NCBI GenBank assembly: GCA_019828565.1
Contig: JAHDYR010000053.1
Location: 682,001-746,000 of the forward strand
Direction: 5' to 3'
Origin: Carpediemonas membranifera
Lineage: Eukaryota > Fornicata
DNA: 64,000 nucleotides
A model generated the notes under the pieces. The model was not told where the DNA came from and searched no databases. It was given only the letters and a program-made list of their open reading frames with translations. A program made the position numbers and the translations under genes. Shown here piece by piece: positions 9,413 to 19,447 of this stretch (position 1 is the first letter of the stretch; the number at the start of each line of letters is the position of its first letter).

Positions 9413-10004
9413 TTACATCTGTTGCAGGAACTGAATCAACCCTGCAAGCGCCCTTGACCTATGGCTGATTGTGTTCTTCTCCTCATGCGACATCTCAGCG
9501 AAGGTCTGCTCCTTCCCGTCAGGCTGGAAGATTGGGTCCCATCCAAAGTAATTGCCACGGGGAGGCACGATTCTACCCTGGCAACGGCCCGGGAAGAGGT
9601 GGACTTCGTGGCCAGGCCCGTCAGTGTATCCAAAGATGGTCTGTGAGTACGCAGACTTGTCCTCGAAGCCAGCAAGGATGGTGTTGAGACCTTCATGGCC
9701 GAGCTTCTTCAGGAAGTCCTTGATGTATGGTCCGGGCTGGGTGAGGGTGGAAGGAAGGCGGACAAACGAGGCCGTGGAGGGCGTTGAAGCAAAGAGAGGT
9801 GTCTTCCACAATAGTGGGGCCCTTGATACTTTCAGCTGCAAGTCTAGTCTTCTCTCTGCAGATATCTTCGGGTTCACCTTGAAGCTCGGGGAGATCAACG
9901 TCGTGGTTCTCGATCTCAATACCCTCGACCTTGCCAAGCATTGCCTTGACTTCTGCGAGCTTATTTTTGTTACCGGTCACGAATGTGAGAGTCTTAGAAA
10001 CCAT
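9413..10004 (-). CDS. ITPA: Inosine triphosphate pyrophosphatase (ITPase)
   Basis: Exons 9768-10004 and 9413-9736 are joined across a 31-nt intron (9737-9767, GTTTGT...CACCCAG), giving 186 aa, close to the usual 190. Exon 1 contains [13 protein letters not shown] and [14 protein letters not shown]. Splicing continues directly into [13 protein letters not shown], then [20 protein letters not shown] and the [11 protein letters not shown] signature with the SHRSRAL C-terminal motif. The enzyme hydrolyses ITP, dITP and XTP to monophosphates in the cytosol, keeping deaminated purines out of nucleic acids. This intron ends CACCCAG rather than ACACAG, so the 3' site is less strict than in neighbours. 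Confidence 0.93.
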
Positions 10005-10291
10005 CGTTTGCTATTTGGAGACTCGGGTTCCCGTCAGGTCGATTCTGTCATAAAATGCACATTAGTTATGTTGTCTGAGGTTAGTGCTAGCCCGAGACTC
10101 CAGACCGACAGCACGCAGTTTTCAAGTATTTTATTCAGCTCAACATGGTCCGGCGACATAGTAATAATGAGACACAAAGTCAGACGCGGCTTCAGCATCT
10201 CTCATAGCCGTAGCGAACTCCCCCGCCCCAGAATTGGCCCTGGCATCTCATATCCGCTGAAGTCTTTGCTCAGTCTTCCGACGCAATCAGC

Positions 10292-11557
10292 ATGAACCTC
10301 TTTCTCTTTGCGGTACTTTTCGCCACAGTTCTATGCACGTCATCGCTGCCACACTTCCTTGTTCACTTTATGGAAGAAATCACTCTTCCAAACTCCACGC
10401 TTGGCGACAGCTTCGGAGCCTCCATCATAATCAACAAGAATGTCTTGTACATCGGCTCCCCAGGAGGGACGTTAGACACTGGAAACGTATACATCTACAA
10501 ACGCTTCGGCTCGAAGTGGCACATCGTCTCTACGATCTGCCCGCACACTCAGCCTATAGGCAGCTACTTTGGACGAAGCATGGCCCTCGCCAACGACTAC
10601 CTCTACATCGGACAGCCCGACATCAACTTCGACACCGGCTCTGTGTCTGTATTCGCGATGAGTCGCCAGGGGCTTGAGTGGCACGATGCCACGACCATTG
10701 TACCCACAGATATGCCGCATCACTCTTATTTTGGGTACAACATCGATGCTAGTGGAAACACACTCATCGTTGGAGCATACGGCTTCGACTCATCACGCGG
10801 CATGGCCGTTATTTACGAACACGAGCAGAATAAGGGCGTATGGTCGAGAACGGCGGAGCTACAGGACACATGGACGAAACCGGGCGACCACTTCGGGTTC
10901 TCCGTGGCCGTGGAGGGCGACATAGCCGTCGTAGGGTCCTGGTGCACCGCCCACTACGGCCTCCTCTGCAGCGGGTCCGCCAAGGTCTTCGAACGCCGTT
11001 CCCTGTCTGGCGTCACCGACCTGCACTGTTCCGACTTGGTGGAGTCAGGAATAGAGTCATGGGTAATGACCCAAGTCCTCGAGCCGACTGTACCAGAAGC
11101 TGGCGGTCGGTTTGGATATTCAGTGAAGCTACACGACACAGTCATCTACGCCTCGATGCCGGGCCAAGTGAACACGCCCGACGGCAGCGTCATTGTGTTT
11201 ACCCGACCCGCGGGACAGGACCGTTATCACCCAGCCCAGCTGATCCTTGCTGAGAGACCTGGGCAATCAGATGATGAAGACGAGGCCGACACCACCAACA
11301 ACCGCTTCGGCACGTCTCTCTCAGTCTCGCCCCGCGGTCTGATCGTTGGAGCTCCCAGTGAGGGGCCCGGCAAGGCTGGGGCCGTTTTCTGGTTTATAGG
11401 CACGCCCGGCAACTTCACGCAGCGGTACAGCTTGACTGCCGTGGGCGATGATCACGTTCTGTTCGGATCAACGGTGGAGTTTGATGGCGACTTTATCGCT
11501 GCTTGGGCCCGAAATGATGACGGACCTTCATCCGTGATGACCTATGTCATCCAGTAA
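10292..11557 (+). CDS. Secreted FG-GAP repeat protein
   Basis: ATG 10292 is followed by a clear signal peptide (NLFLFAVLFATVLC). The rest of the 421-aa product consists of repeated blades of the type DSFGASIIINKNVLYIGSP, SYFGRSMALANDYLYIGQP, SYFGYNIDASGNTLIVGAY and DHFGFSVAVEGDIAVVG. About seven such FG-GAP/integrin-alpha-like units build a beta-propeller. There is no transmembrane segment or obvious GPI signal, so secretion into the endomembrane lumen or outside is inferred. FG-GAP propellers often bind ligands or carbohydrates. The role here is not known. Confidence 0.75.
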   Translation: MNLFLFAVLFATVLCTSSLPHFLVHFMEEITLPNSTLGDSFGASIIINKNVLYIGSPGGTLDTGNVYIYKRFGSKWHIVSTICPHTQPIGSYFGRSMALANDYLYIGQPDINFDTGSVSVFAMSRQGLEWHDATTIVPTDMPHHSYFGYNIDASGNTLIVGAYGFDSSRGMAVIYEHEQNKGVWSRTAELQDTWTKPGDHFGFSVAVEGDIAVVGSWCTAHYGLLCSGSAKVFERRSLSGVTDLHCSDLVESGIESWVMTQVLEPTVPEAGGRFGYSVKLHDTVIYASMPGQVNTPDGSVIVFTRPAGQDRYHPAQLILAERPGQSDDEDEADTTNNRFGTSLSVSPRGLIVGAPSEGPGKAGAVFWFIGTPGNFTQRYSLTAVGDDHVLFGSTVEFDGDFIAAWARNDDGPSSVMTYVIQ

Positions 11558-11643
11558 GATTAGACCGACTAGTAAAGCCATTCCTTCATGTTACTCACGT
11601 ACAATCAGCCAAAAAGACATTTACAGCGAATAATACAATACAA

Positions 11644-13365
11644 TCACCCCTGCTTGTTCACCATAATCACATGCCGCCTCGACTGGTGCGGATGGCCTGG
11701 GTGCAACCGGCTGCTCCCTTGGGTCACGGGCCGGGACGCTGTGCGGGGCAGGCGAACGGGCGCGGTCGGCAGCCCCCCGCCAGTGGAAGGGCGCATGGAG
11801 CTCAGCGCTAGCTCAGGCACAGATGAGTCACGACGCGGGGTTGAGGGGTTCCGATACGGCTCGACCGTTGTGGTAAAGGCGTTATTGACAATATTGCTCC
11901 CCGGATGCGGCGGGGTGGGAGGCCGACTTCCAGTAGCAGGCCTTGAATTACTCAAAACTGCCTTATCACCACCAAGCATGGCCGTGCCGTTCCGTGTCGG
12001 CGGCAGGGCCCCAGCATATCCCATGCTCTGCGGCCGGTCGTCCAGGAGATGTGTGAACGTCTGGAACAGGCTTGGGCGCTTGCTGAGAGAGGATGACCGG
12101 ACGCCGTTCCGGCTAAGGCCTGAAGGTGTCATTTCCCTGAGAGTCTCGGTGATGTCGACCTCGTTCGTCAGGCGGGAGTCCTCGGCAAGAAGCACACGCT
12201 GCTCTAGGGCCACGAAACGGGCATCACTGGCCTTGGCGTCGGCTGGGTTCTTCATGATGAGCTTCACAAGCCTTTCCTCCACCTCATTGATGTGTTCTTG
12301 CAAGTCCGCAGTCCGTCTGGCCTCCCGGTCGATAGCGGCCTTCTCGAACTCCCTATTGGCCTGCCGGGTATCGTTCAGTGTGTTTCTCATGTCCTGTACC
12401 TGGATGAGCAGATTGCTGGTCGCCACATCAGATGATTCGACGCGCTTCACACACTCCTGCGTCTGGATGCTGATATCAGCTATCCTCTCGCCCGTAGTGA
12501 GCAGACCCTGCTCGTGGTCGTCGATGGCTTCGTTCACCTTCGAGAACAGCTGTTGGGTTTCACGGTGGCGGGTGTCGGCAAGGTGTCGCGCCTCATCGAG
12601 TGCAGAATACGTCGAGTGGGTCTTCTTAATGTTCTCGTTCAGGCTGCTGTGGACCCTGCCGAGCGTCGTCTTCAGCTGGTCGGCCCTATCAGCCGCTGCC
12701 TGATGTCTGGCCGAGTTCTCGTCCTGGTACGCCGCCCACTCCTCTCTCTCTGCCTTGTGGGTGTGATCCATGTCGTCCAAGGTCTGGTTGACATCTGACA
12801 GTGTGGTGTCCATGCGAGTCAAGTCACTGGTAATCACTCCATCACGCTCAAGCTGCTCAGAGTGCTGGCGTATAACCCGTTTGTCCAATGTGGTCAGCGC
12901 CTGGTCGAGCTCGTGGCGCTGGCTCTCTGCAATAGCGAGTGTCTCGTCCAATCGCCGACGTTCGGCGTTGGCTTGGTCCTCTAGGTCGTTCTGGGCTCGT
13001 TTGATTGCGTCGTGCGTGGCTGCCAGCTCGATCTTGTTATCTTCAATGTGCTGGGCAAGCCCCTCTGCGTTGTCTTTCGCCAGCTTCTCGGTTTGGGCCA
13101 GTCTCTTCTCCATTTCGCCCATCTTTTCCGTCATTTCGAATGTGTACTATCGTTAGCAGTTCAGAGGTGGACAAACCTTCTTGAAGCGGGTATCCAGGTC
13201 ATTTGCATGGTCTTTCACTTGCTGAAGTGTCGCATTGGTATTGTTAACCCATGTGACTAGGGGATTTAGCTGTCCTAGCAGAATTTGGATCGTCTGTGCA
13301 ATAGGCGTTGGAATATTCTTCCATTCCGACGGTACATAGGATGGGAGATCAAGTGAGAAACTCAT
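11644..13365 (-). CDS. Coiled-coil protein, 563 aa, function unknown
   Basis: Exon 1 (13177-13365) encodes MSFSLDLPSYVPSEW and a short helical region. Exon 2 (11644-13146) encodes long heptads followed by a disordered, Pro/Arg/Ser-rich tail. The intron 13147-13176 (GTTTGT...CTAACGATAG, 30 nt) is phase 0 and joins TRFKK to YTFEMTEKM. Coiled coil spans roughly residues 65-410. The tail (about 415-563) contains Arg/Thr/Pro-rich stretches such as RLPRTASRPVTQGSSR. The structure would suit a cytoskeletal or flagellar scaffold, but I recognise no family. Confidence 0.65.
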
Positions 13366-13703
13366 CGGGCGCGAGATCGGCCACGGTGCAGTTTAGCCCA
13401 TTTGCCCATGTGCTATTGAAGGGTCAAACAATGTGTTTACACTGCGCAACACTGCCCTTTCTCCCTCCTACTCACGTCTTAAGTCTGTAGGGAGATCGTC
13501 TTCTCCAGGGCTTCCACAAAGCGTCTTCTTCGTGGACGTCAGCACAGCTGCAAACATCACAATCGCTCACACATCGTCTCATTGTCTTCTATTCCACATT
13601 AAATTCACTGCTACACTTGTATAGGCTGGTAATGGTGTTCATCGTCGGCTCTTATATGTCATCTTCATCAATGACCAGCTGCACACCTGTAGTGCGCAAC
13701 AAG
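13366..13703. other. Intergenic, probable promoter region
   Basis: This 338-bp gap separates the ATG of the minus-strand coiled-coil gene from a short plus-strand family fragment. No convincing frame or RNA gene is visible. It presumably holds divergent promoters, but no known core element could be picked out. Confidence 0.4.
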
Positions 13704-13925
13704 ATGGAGATATATACGATCAAAGCCTCCATCAAGCAAGCTTTCAGACAGAACTACACCGAAGAACGGAGAGTGGGGGATTACGCCGCAGCAAAATATC
13801 TCTACTCATGCCTGCTGGCCCGGCTCGCGGTTGAATGCTATGCGCTCTGCTGCCGGCCAAGAGACTCAATGACCGATCGTGCTGCACTGGGGCGCTGCTC
13901 TCGGTCTGGTGGCTCCGGGGTTTGA
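13704..13925 (+). pseudogene. Short or truncated member of a duplicated family (partner at 63306)
   Basis: From ATG 13704 a 73-residue frame begins MEIYTIKASIKQAF and contains AAAKYLYSCLLARL. The protein at 63306 begins with KIYTVKASVNKAI and contains TQAKYTFTCLLACV in the same order, so the two are paralogous. Here similarity ends after about 50 residues and the frame closes, whereas the other copy continues to 197 residues. I read this as a truncated copy or relic, though a short functional protein, or a spliced exon of a longer gene, cannot be excluded. The stop lies 29 bp before the Prp5 ATG, so the fragment occupies what would be the Prp5 promoter or 5' UTR. Confidence 0.45.
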
Positions 13926-13954
13926 CTCGAATGACTTCTGTCGTGTGTCGGCCG

Positions 13955-16054
13955 ATGGATCCGTGGGAGACCTTTTGCGATGACCTTGACGCCAATCTGG
14001 GCGCAGATAAGGGTGTTATGGTTGGTGTTTCCGCATCCAACGTTGTAGAGTATGATCCCGCCTTCCGCGACGTTAAACAGGCATCCGAGGCTCCACAGAG
14101 CGTTTCAAAGGCCGAGAAGAAGCAAAACAAGCTAAAGCTGGCTCATAGGGATATACCAAAGCTAGAGGTTGTGCCCACTCCTTATCGCGAGGCTCCCAGC
14201 GTCGTAGCCCGTACTGACGAGGAGGTCGAGGCCTTCAGAGCGTCGCACTCGATCGAGATCGACGGCACAGACGTCCCGCACCCGATCAAGCGCTGGGATG
14301 AGGCCGGGTTGATTAGCGCCGTCCTCCATAAGTTTGTCAGCGAGGGCTGGAAAGAACCCACTGCAATCCAGTGCCAAGCTCTCCCGGTCGTCATGACGGG
14401 TAGGAACCTCATAGGTATAGCAGAGACTGGTTCAGGAAAGACTCTGGCGTTCGTTCTTCCCATGCTTCGGCACGTTGCGGCTCAGACTCGAAGCAGGGGC
14501 CGTGGAAAGCCGGCCATGCCTGTCGCCGTCATTCTATCGCCCACACGAGAGCTCGCCCAGCAGATATCAGACGTGATTGAGAAGTTTGTCGGCCTATACA
14601 AGCCCGAAATCCGGCTGGCCACATGCATTGGGGGCGACTCCATCGACCGCGACATCGGCAAGTTCAAAGCAGGCGTTGACATCGTATGTGCCACGCCAGG
14701 CCGTCTGGTAGACATTCTAACCATCCAAAACTGCAAGGTAGCGAACCTCCATCGCGCTTCGTTCGTCGTTCTCGATGAGGCCGACCGAATGTTCGACCAA
14801 GGGTTCGGGCAGCAGGTCAAGACCATCTTACGATGGGCGCCCAAGGAGAAGCAGACCGTCATGTTCAGCGCCACTTTCCCACGCGAGATGGAGATCCTAG
14901 CACGCGACACACTGGTCAACCCGACCACTAAGAAATCTGATTATGTTCGTATCCGGATTGGCGGTGTAACCAAACTTTCGCCATTGATTCAGCAGCATGT
15001 GAAAGTCGTTGAGCACTATGAGAAAATGACCCACCTTGCCGCAGCCCTGAGAGAACACGTCGTCGGCGACCAAGCAGCAATTGTATTTGTCAACGAGCAA
15101 ACTGATGCTGACAAACTGTTCCAAGCGGTCAAGAGTGAGATCCCAGATATTAGATTCGGTGTATCTCACGGTGGCAAGATCCAGGAAGATCGAGAAGCCG
15201 CCATGGAAGCTCTCCGAACCGGCGAGACCCAGGTTCTCATTGCCACGTCAGTCGCAGCCCGCGGCATCGATGTAGACAAGGTGCGGCTCGTCTTCAACTA
15301 CGCCGCCCCCGACCATCTTGAGGACTACGTCCACCGTTGTGGAAGGACTGGTCGGGCAGGGACGAAGGGCGTGGCGATTACCATGGTCACTGCCGCGGAC
15401 GAGGCGTCAGCAGAGCCCATCGCCTTCTCCTTGGCTGATAGCGGGGTAGCCGTGCCGCATGAGCTTTGGTACCTCGTCGCCGCCCGCCGATACCGCGTTG
15501 CGGCCGGCCATGCCAAAAAAAAGCACTCCGGGTTCGAAGGTCGTGGGTTCAAATTCAGTGCGTTGGAACAGCGGAAGGTAGCTGAGGAGCGCCAGAAGAA
15601 GGCAGAGACAGCTGACATTGAGGTCGAAGAGCTCGAGACAGAGCAGCCAAAGAAGAAACATGTCGCTCGTGAGAAGACTTTTGTTGACCGACTCGACCCA
15701 GCTCTGCTCCAGACAGCCAACGACATCGCTCGCCGCCTTGCTGAGGAGTCCAACCAAGAGTTCAGGCCCATCGATCAGTACCGCATTCTAATACCCGCGG
15801 GTCAGCTCGATACGACAACGCGCGGGTCTGTCATGCAGGCAGAGTTCAAGGAGGAGCTCAGCAGCAAGTTTGAGTGCAATCTGGTGCTACGTGGCACTTA
15901 TATTAGCGGGGGCACGGGCGCTGAGAGAGCGGCGGCGCAGCACTTCATCTTGACTGGAAGAAACGCGGGCTTGCTGAGGGCGGCGCGGGATCTTGTCAAG
16001 GAGCGGATCGGGGAGGTCCAGGCCAAGGGCGGGGGTCGGTATTCGTTTGAATGA
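13955..16054 (+). CDS. PRP5: Spliceosomal DEAD-box ATPase Prp5/DDX46
   Basis: All helicase motifs are present: Q motif (GWKEPTAIQCQALP), I (AETGSGKT), Ia (PTRELAQQ), Ib (TPGR), II (DEAD), III (SAT) and VI (HRCGRTGRAG). The assignment to Prp5/DDX46 rests on the flanks. Upstream is the EEVEAFRxxHxIEIDGxDVPHPIKRW block, and at the very N-terminus the DPWETFCDDL segment. The C-terminal KH-like region contains LVLRGTYISGG and ends GGGRYSFE, like DDX46. Prp5 remodels U2 snRNP at the branch point in the nucleus, which fits a genome with real introns. About 699 aa from ATG 13955; an in-frame ATG at 13931 would add 8 residues. Confidence 0.9.
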   Translation: MDPWETFCDDLDANLGADKGVMVGVSASNVVEYDPAFRDVKQASEAPQSVSKAEKKQNKLKLAHRDIPKLEVVPTPYREAPSVVARTDEEVEAFRASHSIEIDGTDVPHPIKRWDEAGLISAVLHKFVSEGWKEPTAIQCQALPVVMTGRNLIGIAETGSGKTLAFVLPMLRHVAAQTRSRGRGKPAMPVAVILSPTRELAQQISDVIEKFVGLYKPEIRLATCIGGDSIDRDIGKFKAGVDIVCATPGRLVDILTIQNCKVANLHRASFVVLDEADRMFDQGFGQQVKTILRWAPKEKQTVMFSATFPREMEILARDTLVNPTTKKSDYVRIRIGGVTKLSPLIQQHVKVVEHYEKMTHLAAALREHVVGDQAAIVFVNEQTDADKLFQAVKSEIPDIRFGVSHGGKIQEDREAAMEALRTGETQVLIATSVAARGIDVDKVRLVFNYAAPDHLEDYVHRCGRTGRAGTKGVAITMVTAADEASAEPIAFSLADSGVAVPHELWYLVAARRYRVAAGHAKKKHSGFEGRGFKFSALEQRKVAEERQKKAETADIEVEELETEQPKKKHVAREKTFVDRLDPALLQTANDIARRLAEESNQEFRPIDQYRILIPAGQLDTTTRGSVMQAEFKEELSSKFECNLVLRGTYISGGTGAERAAAQHFILTGRNAGLLRAARDLVKERIGEVQAKGGGRYSFE

Positions 16055-16692
16055 AAGGCTCATGATTGTGTTTTGGTTTTAAAGTATGTGTCAAGCCATG
16101 CTCCGTTGCTGGTGGACGGCTTCGAGGTCAAGTTTGGTCTTGATTCAAGAGCAGCCTCAGTGGAAAGCACGCCAGTATGACCTGTATGACGTGGACGCCG
16201 TGATTCTTAATCTCGACCGATCCGCTCCTTACCCTTTACGTGAGTTGGCTCACAAATGGATTATTCAATCCAGGGCGTGTCTGGATACACATCGTATTAG
16301 ATCCTTTTCCTTAGTGGACGGGCGGCAGCGATGGAACACCCTCAGTCGGCCCCAGACCGGACGCCATAGTTACTCGACACCGCTGAGCCAAAGGGAACCC
16401 AGTCAAGCAAGGGTGGACCCAATCCCAGAGTCGGGGTCAGCTCAACAGAGAGAAACGTGTGGCATCGACTGCGTGATCCCGACGCTATTGATAAGGCAGT
16501 TGACGATGTCAGACTCGTCTACTATGTCCCTTCAGCGCTGATCTGTTCATGTTCTTGCAGATACTGGTTTAGCAGCGTTTATTAACCATCGCCGACTCAG
16601 ACCTCTGATCGACGCAGCAGGGACAAGCACAGCTCCGGTTCATTTACATGACCAACCTCGATATACATAGGAAAACAGTAAATCACCACACC
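16055..16692. other. Intergenic, nothing recognised
   Basis: This 638-bp convergent gap lies between Prp5 and the orphan gene. An open frame at 16086-16541 has no recognisable motif and ordinary random composition. No RNA gene, repeat or conserved site was recognised. Confidence 0.5.
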
Positions 16693-19272
16693 TCACCGCC
16701 GCACGCTAGCAAGCATCGACCCACCAACAATGCTCTCACCAGGCTGCCCCATCATACTCTGCTGCCCCTTATTACCCTTCATACCGAGGGCCGAGGCCAA
16801 GCTATTGAGCCTCTTTCGTCCAACTATCCGCTGCAGCTTGGTGTTCCGGAACGAAGTGCCCCGGCTCTGCCCAGCGACCATCTTGGCGGCCTTCTTCGCT
16901 TCATCGTCAAGGGCCACGAGCTCAGCCCAATCAAGTGTTTTCCCGAACTCCTCAACGTCGTCAAACAGCTCTCCGAATTCACCAGCTGATATTGGCGCCA
17001 TAAGTTGTGACCGGAGTCGAGTCGCTTGCTTGAGCAGCTCGTGGACGATGCGTACCGACTGGGGCGACTTATACGGGTCTAGCGAGCCCTCGAGCGAGCC
17101 CAGCCACACGGTAAACGCGTCGAAGGTCTGGTCGCCTTGTCTCAGAATCGACCGGTCGAGGAGGCGGTTGGCGATGCTGAGAATCTTCAGACGGGCCGGC
17201 TCCGTCTGGGCTTTGCGCCACAGTCGGCGAAGCTGGGTGATGGTCTCCTTGGTGACACTCTCGTTGAGTCTGCACGAGTGGTATAACCGCTCCATGTCCG
17301 ACATCTCCTGATGGCGTTGTCCGCTGGTGAGGTTTTGTAGAACGCTGCTGAGATCCTTTGTGTGAGTGATCCACGGCGCCCTGTACATCGCCAGCGTCTG
17401 GTTGACCTCGATACGTCTCCTGCCGATGTTACGGTCCATCTGTAGTGTGACGAACGCCTTTTCTGTGAACGGAGGTTGTCCGCTGAGCTGAGTGAGCAAG
17501 TCAACGATGCCCTGGGCCTCCTCGGTGTGGAAGGGGAACAGTCTGAACACCGAATCCTCCGTGAACAGCGATACGTAGCAGGGCTCGCCGTTATGCCCGA
17601 AGTTGGCAACAGATCCAGCGACTTCCTGTGCTCCGACGAGGGCCGTGTCGGGCTCAAGCTGGGATGGGTGTATGGTGCCGAAAGTCCACTGAGTAACCTC
17701 GGGATACCTAACCACCAGCTGGGCGTCGAAGTCCTCGACCCGCTCATCGGTCATCAGCGTGACCAAAGGTGTCCAAACGATCTCAGCGCGCATGATACGG
17801 AGCACACCTGGCACTCTGGCGGTCATGACTTCCTCATCGACACCAGGATCGGTCGACCCGACGCCCACCATACGCCTGATGTTCGGGTCAAGCTGGAACC
17901 AGATGTCGTCGACGAGACATAGCACCTTGTTAGTCGTGTCGGTAGGCAGGTACTCGAACACCTCCGTGCGCGGCTTGGAGAGCGTTGTAACCACATCCTC
18001 GATGGCCGCAGTGGTTGCCACCTCGCTCTGCTGAGGCCGGTGCGTGTTGAAGTTCGCGGTGGGGTCTGGAACCATCTCAGGATCGGGCACATGGTCCGCG
18101 GGCTTGATGGTCGTCGAGACCAACGAGTCCTTAGGCACAAAGCTGAAGAGATCGATGGCATCCACCGTGGAAGAGGCAGTGCCGCTGCGAAGAAGCGCCT
18201 TAAGGTTGACGAGATCCTTCCAGTAGGGCGACGCGATGCCGGACTTCTCACGCTCACGCTCGCATTGTCTCAGAATCGTATCTACGTTGGTCGAGAGCGT
18301 ATCTATCAATCTCCATGCAGGAGGGTGAGATCTGATCATGCGTTGCAAGAATGGAAGCCACCATGTAACCTTACGTGTTTTGTCAGCGACACTGTGGTTG
18401 GGGAAGATCAGGAGATACAACCGCTTGATCAACATCAGATATATATCGGTTCTTGTGTATGTATCAGCTATGCGGGATTGCAGCCGGTCAATGTCAAGGG
18501 GGTCAGGTTCAGTGAAGGGCAGCACGTCGATCACTCGCCACACCTTATAATGCTCGCTGACTGGCGCCGAGAGGACCATTCTGAAACGTCTGCGGGCAAG
18601 CCATGAGCGAGTGGATGCCAGGAGGAGGGGCACCATGTCCTGTGTGGGTTGGTAGGAGAGGAGCTCGTAGCCGTAGCCCTGGGCCTGTTGCGAGAGGTCA
18701 TCTCTTGCAAGGATTGCCTTCGCGTTGGAGAAGATACGGATTCGAGCGATCGATGCTTCGTCAGCGACCAGCCAGTCGTCTCTGTCGATGATATCTACCA
18801 TCCACCGACACATGTTCTCTACAAAGGTGTTGAGGTGCTCAGTTGGGATGTCCTTCTCGAGTTCGCTCGATAATAGCTGGGCCCAGGCATCAAAAACGTC
18901 GACAGCGGGGCGGGTGCCGGCAATAGCGCTGAAGCTCGGCAGACGCTGGTCGGGCTTGTAGTTGGTGAACTTCGCGAACTCGCTAACGAGGGGGTTTCGC
19001 TTCTCATCGACGCGGCTGCTTTCTTGGGCAAGGATGCGCTGTTCTTCTGCGTCATTTGTGATGACGAAGTCGCATTCTTCAAGGTATGAGAGTGAATCGT
19101 CGACGAAGCCGCGGAGTTCCGCGACGGAGTAGCCCTGTTCGTTGTACAGGCGCTCAAAGAACTCACTGAACAGCGCCATCGGCTCCTCCACGAAGAATTC
19201 AAAGATCTCATCCAGTTTTCGTTTCTGGACGTTCATGCCCGTTACATCCAGGTTGAGAATAGGAACAGGCAT
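16693..19272 (-). CDS. Large orphan protein, 859 aa
   Basis: A single uninterrupted frame from ATG 19272. Uniform codon use and lack of stops over 2.6 kb make it a real gene. The sequence is mostly alpha-helical in character, with no signal peptide, transmembrane segment, zinc-binding cysteines or nucleotide-binding loop. The N-terminal 200 residues are acidic and helical (FFVEEPMALFSEFFERLY). Residues about 370-430 are a Ser/Thr/Pro-rich linker. The C-terminus is basic (RKRLNSLASALGMKG) and then Gly/Ser/Met-rich. I do not recognise a family. A helical scaffold or trafficking/ciliary subunit is possible but unsupported. Confidence 0.7.
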   Translation of the reverse strand: MPVPILNLDVTGMNVQKRKLDEIFEFFVEEPMALFSEFFERLYNEQGYSVAELRGFVDDSLSYLEECDFVITNDAEEQRILAQESSRVDEKRNPLVSEFAKFTNYKPDQRLPSFSAIAGTRPAVDVFDAWAQLLSSELEKDIPTEHLNTFVENMCRWMVDIIDRDDWLVADEASIARIRIFSNAKAILARDDLSQQAQGYGYELLSYQPTQDMVPLLLASTRSWLARRRFRMVLSAPVSEHYKVWRVIDVLPFTEPDPLDIDRLQSRIADTYTRTDIYLMLIKRLYLLIFPNHSVADKTRKVTWWLPFLQRMIRSHPPAWRLIDTLSTNVDTILRQCEREREKSGIASPYWKDLVNLKALLRSGTASSTVDAIDLFSFVPKDSLVSTTIKPADHVPDPEMVPDPTANFNTHRPQQSEVATTAAIEDVVTTLSKPRTEVFEYLPTDTTNKVLCLVDDIWFQLDPNIRRMVGVGSTDPGVDEEVMTARVPGVLRIMRAEIVWTPLVTLMTDERVEDFDAQLVVRYPEVTQWTFGTIHPSQLEPDTALVGAQEVAGSVANFGHNGEPCYVSLFTEDSVFRLFPFHTEEAQGIVDLLTQLSGQPPFTEKAFVTLQMDRNIGRRRIEVNQTLAMYRAPWITHTKDLSSVLQNLTSGQRHQEMSDMERLYHSCRLNESVTKETITQLRRLWRKAQTEPARLKILSIANRLLDRSILRQGDQTFDAFTVWLGSLEGSLDPYKSPQSVRIVHELLKQATRLRSQLMAPISAGEFGELFDDVEEFGKTLDWAELVALDDEAKKAAKMVAGQSRGTSFRNTKLQRIVGRKRLNSLASALGMKGNKGQQSMMGQPGESIVGGSMLASVRR

Positions 19273-19447
19273 GGTGAACGTCGTGATTCTTAAAATGCCG
19301 AAACCACAAATATACGGCTGACAGCCGCTTGTGGTCGCATTGCAACACTCTTCCGGCTGACTAGGCTAACCCAGCGCACATGAGCCCCAGTAATTTTGAC
19401 GACATCATTTTTTTGACCATACAAAACGACAGAACCACAGCCAGACA

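Noticed and set aside
16086-16541. 151-codon plus-strand frame downstream of Prp5
   Set aside because: No motif, no family resemblance, and composition like random sequence.
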